The notes below the pieces were generated by a model. That model was given only the letters and a program-made list of their open reading frames with translations, searched no databases and had not been told where the DNA came from. From Thermoprotei archaeon (GTDB lineage: Archaea; Thermoproteota; Thermoprotei; Thermofilales; B20-G17), in the NCBI GenBank assembly GCA_003649515.1, contig QMSC01000038.1, forward strand, positions 1 through 9,589: DNA of 9,589 nucleotides. Direction: 5' to 3'. Numbering within the stretch: the stretch's first letter is position 1; each line of letters opens with the position of its first letter. This document shows, piece after piece, positions 1 to 5,516 of this stretch. Made by a program: the position numbers and the translations under genes.

Positions 1-1
1 A

Positions 2-1222
2 GGTGTAGCTATAAAGACCCTTTTACTGATGAAAGCATACAATGTCGCCACAGGATCAGTAGACGTTGAAACGGTATTACTCCTAACAAAGAGTGGATTT
101 GAGCCCGCCATAAAGCTATTGCGTAACAAGAAATTGGAGGGCTATGAGAGCCTTAAGGCCGAAAAGTGCTATATATGCGAAGACCTCCTTGAGAGCTCAG
201 AGTTTCTAAAGGCTGTTGTCGGAAAAATACTGGATAAAGTTAAGGAATACGAGTTTGAGAGTTTTCTCGTAGGGACGCAGGTAGATGCTGAGATTCTTGA
301 AAGGGAGGAAAGGATAGTTTCAGAGTTCGGTATCCCATTTTCTGAAAGTATAAAGAAGGAGATTAATCGAGAGTTGGGGAAAAAACTGCAGGAGGCTATA
401 GGTCGCGACGTAAACTATCGAAATCCCGATTTAACAATTTTAGTACATTTTCCTCAAGGGGAGTTTTCTCTCGACGTTAAACCTCTCTTCATTTATGGGA
501 GGTATAGAAAACTCATGAGAGGGCTGTCCCAAAGTGCAGGAAGACTTCACGTTAAAGCGAACGTTAAGGCTAAGCCCAGCGTTGAGGAGTTCATCGGACG
601 ACCCTTGCTAAAGCTTACAGAGGCTGAGATGGTAAGGCTACATGGAGCTGGTAGAGAAGATGTAGACGTGCTCATGCTCGGAAATGGAAGACCGTTCGTA
701 GCAGAGGTCGTTAAGCCGAAAAAACGCAATATTGAATTAGAAAGAGTTAAGGAGATGATCAGAGAATACAGTAAGGGAGCGATCGAAGTAGAAGATCTGA
801 GGTTTACTAACAGAAAGACTATCGCTAAACTTAAGGCATTATCACAGCACACCACTAAGCTCTATAGGGCGGTAGTAACGTTCGAAAACGAAGTTGCTGA
901 GAGTCAATTAAATTTAGTTGAAGAGGTCTTTAGGAATAAGGTAATAAAGCAACGAACACCTTTGAGAGTTCTACGTAGGCGTGCGGATAAAGTGCGGTCG
1001 AAAATTGTATATGAAGTTAAGGCAAGAAAGCTATCTAATGGAAAGGTTGAGTTTCTGATAAAGTGTCAAGGAGGTCTATACGTGAAGGAACTCATAACAG
1101 GGGACGAAGGCAGAACAAAGCCCAGTATAGCAGAGGTCTTGGAAAATAAACCTATAGAAATAGTTCTAGACGTCCTCTACATAGAGGAGTTCGGCGAAGA
1201 TATAGTTCCGAGAGGTTGTTGA
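2..1222 (+). CDS. pus10: tRNA pseudouridine synthase Pus10, 5'-partial (start upstream of window)
   Basis: Archaeal Pus10 makes pseudouridine at positions 54 and 55 of the tRNA T-loop in the cytoplasm. The catalytic motif GREDVDVLMLGNGRPF is clear; counting from the ATG at 29 it begins at residue 208, and Asp211 aligns with the nucleophile of other pseudouridine synthases. A CYIC pair at residues 47-50 is half of the N-terminal zinc site. The other CxxC is not in the window. The frame stays open to position 2 and reads VAIKTLLLM before the ATG at 29, which resembles the family's stretch after the first CxxC (ERG.AIKLLL). The ATG at 29 is therefore probably internal, and the gene is cut by the window edge rather than short. 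The last 46 bp overlap rpl21e on the other strand, and the final residues GEDIVPRGC look like a non-conserved tail. Identity is secure; the true start is unseen. Confidence 0.93.
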   Translation, partial: GVAIKTLLLMKAYNVATGSVDVETVLLLTKSGFEPAIKLLRNKKLEGYESLKAEKCYICEDLLESSEFLKAVVGKILDKVKEYEFESFLVGTQVDAEILEREERIVSEFGIPFSESIKKEINRELGKKLQEAIGRDVNYRNPDLTILVHFPQGEFSLDVKPLFIYGRYRKLMRGLSQSAGRLHVKANVKAKPSVEEFIGRPLLKLTEAEMVRLHGAGREDVDVLMLGNGRPFVAEVVKPKKRNIELERVKEMIREYSKGAIEVEDLRFTNRKTIAKLKALSQHTTKLYRAVVTFENEVAESQLNLVEEVFRNKVIKQRTPLRVLRRRADKVRSKIVYEVKARKLSNGKVEFLIKCQGGLYVKELITGDEGRTKPSIAEVLENKPIEIVLDVLYIEEFGEDIVPRGC

Positions 1223-1518
1223 GCACCTTTGTAAGGCATTATGTGATCCTTAGTGGTTATTATCTTCTTTATTTTCCCGCCAACTTTGACAGCTATAATG
1301 TAAGCCCTCCCTCTAATTTCAATAATCTTACCTACCTTGCCTTGGTATCTCCGGTGAGGAGCCGTTTTTATATAGTTTGGTGAGATGTCTATGTGTACTA
1401 AATCGCCTACTTTATACTCGTAGAGTAGGCGGCCCAATCCTCTGAAACCTTTCTCTCTTAGACGCTTCCTTAAAAGCTTTCGTGATTTGTATCGATATCC
1501 GTGGGTTCTCTTAACCAC
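1177..1518 (-). CDS. rpl21e: 50S ribosomal protein L21e with C-terminal extension
   Basis: Large-subunit ribosomal protein of the archaeal/eukaryotic L21e family. The N-terminus MVKRTHGYRYKSRKLL and the core VGDLVHIDISPNYIKTAPHRRYQGKVGKI are typical, as is the strongly basic first third. The start is GTG at 1518, with a strong Shine-Dalgarno GAGGAGG 8 nt upstream. Family members are usually about 95-100 residues; this one has 113. The extra tail after DHIMPYKG is made entirely by DNA that also encodes, antisense, the end of Pus10. In many archaea this gene lies co-directional with rpoF and the DUF655 gene; here it is flipped relative to both. It probably has its own promoter in the divergent gap. 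The core assignment is firm. Whether the tail is functional is unknown. Confidence 0.95.
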   Translation of the reverse strand: MVKRTHGYRYKSRKLLRKRLREKGFRGLGRLLYEYKVGDLVHIDISPNYIKTAPHRRYQGKVGKIIEIRGRAYIIAVKVGGKIKKIITTKDHIMPYKGAQQPLGTISSPNSSM

Positions 1519-1526
1519 TCACTCTC

Positions 1527-1533
1527 CCTCCTC
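1527..1533 (-). promoter_or_regulatory. Shine-Dalgarno of rpl21e
   Basis: GAGGAGG read on the minus strand, 8 nt before the GTG at 1518. This supports the GTG as the true start. Confidence 0.75.
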
Positions 1534-1550
1534 TTTTTCCACAGGTCGTA

Positions 1551-1566
1551 CTATTTAATGATTTCG
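1551..1566 (-). promoter_or_regulatory. Candidate rpl21e promoter (BRE/TATA)
   Basis: On the minus strand CGAAAT followed by CATTAAATAG fits an archaeal BRE/TATA pair. The predicted transcript would start near 1530, in or next to the Shine-Dalgarno sequence, which is tight. A second minus-strand TATA-like block, TATAAATA at 1622-1629, would instead give a leader of about 80 nt containing 1519-1599. The sequence alone does not decide between them. Confidence 0.4.
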
Positions 1567-1603
1567 TCGCGGGATGAGTCAACCTCTCATGTAACATTCA
1601 GTT

Positions 1604-1619
1604 CCTGTCGAGAGACAGG
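1604..1619 (+). repeat. Perfect inverted repeat with GAGA (GNRA-type) loop
   Basis: CCTGTC-GAGA-GACAGG: six perfect base pairs closed by a tetraloop that is GNRA-type only if the plus strand is transcribed (the minus strand gives TCTC). It lies in the rpl21e-rpoF gap, outside any gene. Confidence 0.6.
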
Positions 1620-1649
1620 GGTATTTATATGTCTAGTTCCTCGAAAAAT

Positions 1650-1673
1650 GGCCTGTGAGAAATAGAGCAGGCC
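1650..1673 (+). repeat. Perfect inverted repeat, 6-bp arms, 12-nt loop
   Basis: GGCCTG and CAGGCC flank a 12-nt loop. A plus-strand TATA-like block (TATTTATATG, 1622-1631) sits about 25 bp upstream, so a transcript could begin at the first arm. Its CAGG could also pair with the CCTG of the hairpin at 1604, giving alternative folds. See the findings on a possible small RNA. Confidence 0.45.
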
Positions 1674-1710
1674 TCTTTGCAACCAAGGTAAGGCAGAATT
1701 AGAATAGCCT

Positions 1711-1726
1711 CGAAATGGTTTTATAG
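1711..1726 (+). promoter_or_regulatory. rpoF promoter (BRE/TATA)
   Basis: CGAAAT (BRE-like) at 1711-1716 followed by TTTTATAG at 1719-1726. About 25 bp downstream puts the start near 1747, giving a leader of roughly 18 nt that still contains GAGGAG at 1749-1754, 10 nt before the rpoF ATG. Confidence 0.55.
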
Positions 1727-1764
1727 TTGATGTTAAAAAGAGAATGCAGAGGAGCTGATGGTGA

Positions 1765-2106
1765 ATGATAAAGGTCATCGAAGAGGAATTGCTAACACTT
1801 CCCGAAGTTAAGCGACTACTGCAAGAGAAAGCTAAAAGAATGGAGCTTAGTAGCACAGAGCAATTGACATTAGACTACGCTACTAAATTCAGCAAGCTTG
1901 AGGCCGAAGATGCTAAAACGCTATTAGAAAAGCTCCTTGAATTTGGCATGAAGAAGGAAACTGCAGTACAGATAGTTAACATACTTCCAGAAAATGAAGA
2001 GGAGCTTCGTACACTGCTTATGATGGAGGAGAAATTCTTTTCAGGTGAGGAGCTTAAAGCCATGATAGAGCTAATTGGTAAATTTAGGCTAAAGAGCTCT
2101 TCATGA
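1765..2106 (+). CDS. rpoF: DNA-directed RNA polymerase subunit F (Rpb4/RpoF)
   Basis: Rpb4-like subunit that pairs with RpoE (Rpb7) to form the stalk of archaeal RNA polymerase, which helps open complex formation and binds emerging RNA. The 113-residue length, the acidic N-terminus (MIKVIEEELLTLPEVKRLL) and the C-terminal HRDC-like helices (about residues 70-110, containing PENEEELRTLL) fit the family. The ATG at 1765 follows GAGGAG at 10 nt; two nearby start codons (1758, 1761) are out of frame. Its stop overlaps an ATG at 2103 (ATGA), and the next gene is the DUF655 gene, a neighbour conserved in many archaea. The upstream partner seen elsewhere, rpl21e, is present but on the opposite strand. 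Confidence 0.92.
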   Translation: MIKVIEEELLTLPEVKRLLQEKAKRMELSSTEQLTLDYATKFSKLEAEDAKTLLEKLLEFGMKKETAVQIVNILPENEEELRTLLMMEEKFFSGEELKAMIELIGKFRLKSSS

Positions 2107-2162
2107 AAACACTTATAGATAAATTTCTATTTAAATTCACTATAAAATGTGAGGGTTCATTA

Positions 2163-2744
2163 ATGAAGCCTTTCCCGCGTAAGCCTCTATATTACGAAGA
2201 GTACGCGTATATTCTCGACTATCTACCCCATGGATACTACACCTCGGAGAGGATATTCGTTAAGGGTCCTGTAGCCCAGGCTCTAGGTGAACAGTATTTT
2301 ATGTTGCTTGAACTGGTACCCTTCCAGGGAGTTCCCATACAGCTATTAGAGAGGGTGTATATAGGTAGAAAGGAGATAAGCCTCAAGATTCAGAGGGTTT
2401 CACGAAGGTTAAGGTACGACGATTTAACTCTTAGGGCTAAAGATATGCTTGAAAAGGCGGTAGAAATAATTGTTGAGAATAGAAAGAAGGATTTTATCGA
2501 TTTCTTCAACAGGGCTCATCCGCTCACTCCTAAAATGCATAGCCTGGAACTTTTAAGAGGAATAGGAAAGAAGACTCTATGGAAGATCCTTGAGGAACGA
2601 AGAAAGAAGCCTTTTGAAAGCTTCGAAGAACTGCAGGAGAGGGTAAAGTTACCCGACCCTAAGAAGCTGATTATAAAGCGTATTCTTGAAGAGATAATAG
2701 ACGAGCGCGAAAAATATCACATTTTCACGATCCCTTACCGCTAA
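2163..2744 (+). CDS. DUF655 family protein, predicted RNA/DNA-binding with HhH motif
   Basis: Archaeal DUF655 protein of unknown function, known mainly from its neighbourhood with rpl21e, rpoF and ksgA. From the ATG at 2163 it has 193 residues. The N-terminal part (YYEEYAYILDYLP, residues 10-22) leads into a beta-rich OB-like segment (about 35-80), a helical linker (90-118), then HSLELLRGIGKKT (126-138), a helix-hairpin-helix motif that fits nucleic-acid binding, and a helical C-terminus. An in-frame ATG at 2103 overlaps the rpoF stop and would add 20 residues. I prefer 2163 because relatives, as I recall them, begin about ten residues before the YEEYA motif, because GTGAGG lies upstream, and because 2103-2162 is AT-rich like a promoter (CTATTTAAAT near 2128). 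ksgA, the usual next gene, is absent; the stop overlaps that of aIF5A. Confidence 0.82.
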   Translation: MKPFPRKPLYYEEYAYILDYLPHGYYTSERIFVKGPVAQALGEQYFMLLELVPFQGVPIQLLERVYIGRKEISLKIQRVSRRLRYDDLTLRAKDMLEKAVEIIVENRKKDFIDFFNRAHPLTPKMHSLELLRGIGKKTLWKILEERRKKPFESFEELQERVKLPDPKKLIIKRILEEIIDEREKYHIFTIPYR

Positions 2745-3142
2745 CCACCGCGTACTCTCATAATCTTCTTTCTCCCCATAACATCCCATACTTCTACTTC
2801 AGTTCCTGAGGAGAGACGAGATCTGATCTCCTCCTCGACGGGCATGGGGACCTCATAGACTTCATATGTTCCCAGATCCATCAACTGTACGGTGTTTTCG
2901 AAAACAGCTATTACTTGGGCGAGTTTTTTAGATACCTCCGGAACTTCTACTCTAGAATCTGTAGGAACCACTATACTGCGCTTAACGTTATCAAATAGTC
3001 CTATGGCGACAATCCTTGCTTTTGCGGAGCCGTGTTTACCAGGCTTAGATTTTTCTACCTCAACGACCCTGCAAGGCTCTCCATCTATAACGATGAAAGA
3101 GCCTGTTTTTATGCCTCCAGCCTCAACTGGGCGCGTGGACAT
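2741..3142 (-). CDS. eif5A: Translation initiation factor 5A (aIF5A)
   Basis: aIF5A binds the ribosome E-site region and helps peptide bond formation at difficult sequences. The 133-residue protein shows the hypusination loop SKPGKHGSAKARI; Lys36 in PGKHG is the expected deoxyhypusine/hypusine site. An SH3-like N-terminal domain (about 1-70) is followed by an OB-fold C-terminal domain. It starts at ATG 3142 with GGTGAG only 3 nt upstream. The stop TAG at 2743-2741 overlaps the DUF655 stop TAA at 2742-2744, so the two genes meet tail to tail with no spacer. It is probably transcribed alone from the promoter at 3164-3180. All key residues are present. Confidence 0.95.
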   Translation of the reverse strand: MSTRPVEAGGIKTGSFIVIDGEPCRVVEVEKSKPGKHGSAKARIVAIGLFDNVKRSIVVPTDSRVEVPEVSKKLAQVIAVFENTVQLMDLGTYEVYEVPMPVEEEIRSRLSSGTEVEVWDVMGRKKIMRVRGG

Positions 3143-3163
3143 GTTCTCACCGCACGAAAATTT

Positions 3164-3180
3164 CTTTAAACTATTTTCCG
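3164..3180 (-). promoter_or_regulatory. aIF5A promoter
   Basis: On the minus strand GGAAAATAG (BRE-like) runs into GTTTAAAG (TATA, 3164-3171). Transcription would begin close to 3143, so the message may be leaderless or nearly so, which fits the poorly spaced Shine-Dalgarno. Confidence 0.5.
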
Positions 3181-3235
3181 TCCCCTTTTAATATAAGTTT
3201 CTCCCCACCAACATATAGTGAAGATATGAGCCGCG

Positions 3236-3254
3236 AAGGGGGTTAAACCCGCTT
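3236..3254. promoter_or_regulatory. Imperfect dyad upstream of ECF ATPase promoter, possible operator
   Basis: GGGTT-A-AACCC at 3240-3250, extended outward by AAG at 3236-3238 and CTT at 3252-3254 with a small offset. It lies about 10 bp before the putative BRE/TATA at 3264, a place where an archaeal regulator could act. This is inference from symmetry only. Confidence 0.3.
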
Positions 3255-3263
3255 TTCTATAGC

Positions 3264-3274
3264 AAAGCTTTTTA
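3264..3274 (+). promoter_or_regulatory. Promoter of the ECF ATPase operon
   Basis: AAAG followed by CTTTTTA is a good archaeal BRE/TATA match. The predicted start is near 3297, giving a leader of about 30 nt before the GTG at 3328. A weaker TATA-like block (TTTTAATATAAG, about 3186) would give a leader of over 100 nt. Confidence 0.5.
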
Positions 3275-3327
3275 CCAGTATCATGGTTATGCTCATGGAC
3301 CTATCCGGGAGACGGTAGGGATCAAAA

Positions 3328-4182
3328 GTGAGTGTCATCGAGGTAGAGGATTTTAGCTTTAAGTATGAGGGTTCAGATTTTTGGGCAGTAAAAAACATAA
3401 ATTTTAAGCTGGAAGAAGGCGAATTAGTGCTAATTACGGGGCCTTCGGGCTGTGGTAAGAGTACTCTCTGCCGAGCATTTAATGGTCTAATACCTCACTT
3501 CTACAGTGGGGAGTATAGGGGCAGTGTAAGAGTTTTAGGACATGAGGTTAAAGAAACTCCTACCTATGAGCTTGCCCGCTTTGTAAGCATGGTTTTTCAA
3601 AACCCCGAAAACCAGCTCTTCGCCTCAACAGTAGAAAGGGAGATAGCTTTTGGATTAGAGAACCTTGGTTTGTCTCGAGACGAGATACGAGAGAGGCTTG
3701 AAGAGGTGCTTGAAATAATAGGTATTCGGGATCTGAGAAAGAGAGCGCCTTTTGAGCTCTCAGGTGGTCAACAACAGAAAGTTGCTATAGCCTCAGTAAT
3801 AGCTATGAGACCTAAAATACTGATTATGGACGAACCAACAGCGAATCTCGATCCCGTAAGCGCACTCGAAGTATTTCAACTTCTATTAAAGTTGCGAAGG
3901 GAACTTAGTATGACAATAATAGTAGTTGAGCATAGACTTGAGCTAATTTCATCGTTTGTGGACAGAATAATTGTAATGAATAGTGGACAGATAGTGCTTG
4001 ATGGAAGTCCGAGGCAGATTCTAGTCCTCCCGGAGGTGCAAAGAATAGGGATTGGAGTCCCGAAAATCGTGCTCCTATGTAAAAGGCTTCGTGAAAAAGG
4101 TGTGAATATCCCATCGCTTCCACTTACACCAGAGGAATTTGCGGAGGAGGTGAACAGGTATCGAACAAGGCAAAGTTATTGA
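3328..4182 (+). CDS. ECF transporter ATPase, first of pair (EcfA/CbiO family)
   Basis: ATP-hydrolysing subunit of an energy-coupling factor transporter, the importers of vitamins and of nickel or cobalt. All ABC motifs are intact in this 284-residue protein: A-loop Tyr13 (FKYEG), Walker A GPSGCGKST 38-46, Q-loop Gln91 in FQNPENQLF (typical of this family), signature LSGGQQQKV 144-152, Walker B ILIMDEP 164-170 with Glu169, and the switch His202. The C-terminal segment after 230 (ILVLPEVQRIGIGVPKIVLLCKRL) matches the extension where these ATPases dimerise. It starts at GTG 3328; an in-frame TAG at 3316 rules out an earlier start. It overlaps the coding sequence of the next ATPase, so the two probably form a heterodimer made from one message. 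No EcfT or S subunit lies here, so the substrate is unknown. Confidence 0.9.
   Translation: MSVIEVEDFSFKYEGSDFWAVKNINFKLEEGELVLITGPSGCGKSTLCRAFNGLIPHFYSGEYRGSVRVLGHEVKETPTYELARFVSMVFQNPENQLFASTVEREIAFGLENLGLSRDEIRERLEEVLEIIGIRDLRKRAPFELSGGQQQKVAIASVIAMRPKILIMDEPTANLDPVSALEVFQLLLKLRRELSMTIIVVEHRLELISSFVDRIIVMNSGQIVLDGSPRQILVLPEVQRIGIGVPKIVLLCKRLREKGVNIPSLPLTPEEFAEEVNRYRTRQSY
4146..4153 (+). promoter_or_regulatory. Perfect Shine-Dalgarno ahead of an ATC codon (second ATPase)
   Basis: GGAGGTGA is fully complementary to the archaeal 16S 3' end (UCACCUCC). It lies inside the end of the first ATPase gene, 6 nt before an in-frame ATC at 4160 and 60 nt before the first canonical start (GTG 4214). 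It argues that translation of the second ATPase begins near 4160. Confidence 0.6.
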
Positions 4183-5008
4183 AATAAGGGACTTATACTT
4201 CACCTACGACGGTGTGCAGTACGTTTTGAACGGCGTAAACCTTTCGGTAAGGAGCGGTGAGAAGATAGCAATTATGGGGGAAAATGGTGCTGGGAAAACT
4301 ACCTTAATAAAGCATATCAATGGTCTTCTCAAACCTACGAGGGGCGAGGTAAAAGTCCTTGGCTACGACACGAAGAAGACTCCCGTTTCTCTCCTTGCCC
4401 GACACGTAGGGCTAGTTCTTCAAAACCCTGATCACCAACTTTTCGCGGAGACCGTTGAAGAGGAAATAGCTTTTGCTCTCAGAAATTTTGGATATCCAGA
4501 CGATATTGTGAAGAAGAGGGTTGAGTGGGCGCTAAATGTCATGGATTTGGCACGGTACAGGAGGACGTCACCTTTTCTCTTAAGCGGTGGGGAAAGAAAG
4601 CGTGTAGCAATAGCTTCAATACTAAGCTACGACCCAGAGATAGTGATATTTGATGAGCCTACAACCGGGCAGGACTACCTTCAAAAGCAAAAAATAGCAC
4701 AAATTCTGAATCTACTATCCCTACAGGGGAAGACTATAATTGTGGTTACTCATGACATAGAGTTCGCGGCAGAGAACTTTGAAAGAATAGTAGTATTATC
4801 GCGGGGAACGATAGTCGCTGATGGAAGACCTGAGGACGTGTTCAGCGACATTGATGCTATTCGTAAAGCAAGACTATTACCGCCACAAATAACGGCTTGT
4901 GCAATCGAACTTCAGAAGCACTATCCTCAGATCAACGTGAAAACTATAAGTGTAGATGGTCTGTGTCAGCAGATCTTAAAGCTGGTTAATCCTTTCCTCT
5001 CATCCTAA
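4160..5008 (+). CDS. ECF transporter ATPase, second of pair; start probably non-canonical
   Basis: Second ATPase of the ECF module. Counting from ATC 4160 (282 residues), Walker A GENGAGKTT is at 40-48, Q-loop Gln88 in LQNPDHQLF, signature LSGGERKRV 141-149, Walker B IVIFDEP 161-167 with Glu166, and switch His198. The first canonical start is GTG 4214 (264 residues), but that form lacks the opening beta-strand and the A-loop tyrosine. These are encoded in frame just upstream as VIEIRDLYFTYDG (Tyr16). Between the in-frame stop at 4151 and 4214 there is no ATG, GTG or TTG; candidates are ATC 4160 (best Shine-Dalgarno), ATT 4178 or ATA 4184. A sequencing error or natural mutation of the start is the alternative. 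The 3' end overlaps the HTH gene by 23 bp. Family confidence is high, start confidence low. Confidence 0.88.
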   Translation: MEQGKVIEIRDLYFTYDGVQYVLNGVNLSVRSGEKIAIMGENGAGKTTLIKHINGLLKPTRGEVKVLGYDTKKTPVSLLARHVGLVLQNPDHQLFAETVEEEIAFALRNFGYPDDIVKKRVEWALNVMDLARYRRTSPFLLSGGERKRVAIASILSYDPEIVIFDEPTTGQDYLQKQKIAQILNLLSLQGKTIIVVTHDIEFAAENFERIVVLSRGTIVADGRPEDVFSDIDAIRKARLLPPQITACAIELQKHYPQINVKTISVDGLCQQILKLVNPFLSS

Positions 5009-5483
5009 GGACTTCTGTCCAAGGATTATTCTTTAGAAACGAGGGCACTTCAGCCTCACTGCTTAAATCCGTACCTGAAACTCCTCCTCGCTCAAGTAGA
5101 CCTATAAGTTTTTCAATATTTTCATTAAGCTTGAGTAGGGAGACGTTTAAGCGAGTCAGGAGGCTTACGAGGTTGTTCAGAACTTCGTCAAGGTCCTTTG
5201 ATGCTTTGGGGAAAAGAGAGGTTTGTTGCAGCATGCTCAGAAGTCCTACTAGAGGGATGACTTGCTCTTCTCTCAAGCCCTGGGGGGCTGTCTTTAGTCT
5301 CCTTCGTGCTGGCGCACCTATAGCTTTTCTGTACTTCCATAATGCCTTGTACACGGTCCTAACAGATATTCCAAGTTTGGCTGCAATTTCCTTTGGTTTA
5401 AGGCCAGCGAGGTATTCCCTAACAGCTTTCTTTTCCGTAGCGGTTAGCTCGGTGAGTGCATCGACATTCACAGAAACACCCAA
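4986..5483 (-). CDS. HTH-domain protein with coiled coil and NPW-containing C-terminal tail
   Basis: Not recognised as a named family. Residues 11-50 (TELTATEKKAVREYL...KPKEIAAKLGISVRTVYKAL) form a LuxR/sigma-r4-like helix-turn-helix, so DNA binding is likely. A basic stretch follows (RRRLKTAP, 60-67), then a heptad-like helical region (about 95-131, many Leu/Asn) that could form a coiled coil for oligomerisation. After a polar linker the protein ends in PSFLKNNPWTEVLRMRGKD, which looks like a short linear binding motif. Start is TTG at 5483 with only a weak Shine-Dalgarno; GTG 5471 is an alternative. It lies 33 bp after the two-winged-helix gene on the same strand, probably one operon. AATATTC occurs over the start (5482-5488) and again at 5510-5516. 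The 3' end overlaps the ATPase gene. Confidence 0.75.
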   Translation of the reverse strand: MGVSVNVDALTELTATEKKAVREYLAGLKPKEIAAKLGISVRTVYKALWKYRKAIGAPARRRLKTAPQGLREEQVIPLVGLLSMLQQTSLFPKASKDLDEVLNNLVSLLTRLNVSLLKLNENIEKLIGLLERGGVSGTDLSSEAEVPSFLKNNPWTEVLRMRGKD

Positions 5484-5516
5484 TATTCTTTCACTAGACC
5501 GTACTTATGAATATTC

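Noticed and set aside
29..31. ATG at 29 as the true Pus10 start
   Set aside because: The frame is open to the window edge, upstream residues look like family sequence, and the first zinc CxxC would be missing.
1587..1856. 89-residue minus-strand open frame over the rpl21e-rpoF gap
   Set aside because: It runs antisense into rpoF, is Ser/Leu-rich without any recognisable motif, and overlaps the rpoF promoter.
3180..3330. Riboswitch in the leader of the ECF operon
   Set aside because: No recognisable TPP, cobalamin or other conserved core was seen, and the preferred promoter leaves only about 30 nt of leader.
4214..4216. GTG 4214 as the start of the second ATPase
   Set aside because: It would delete the first beta-strand and A-loop tyrosine, and the strong Shine-Dalgarno is 60 nt away.
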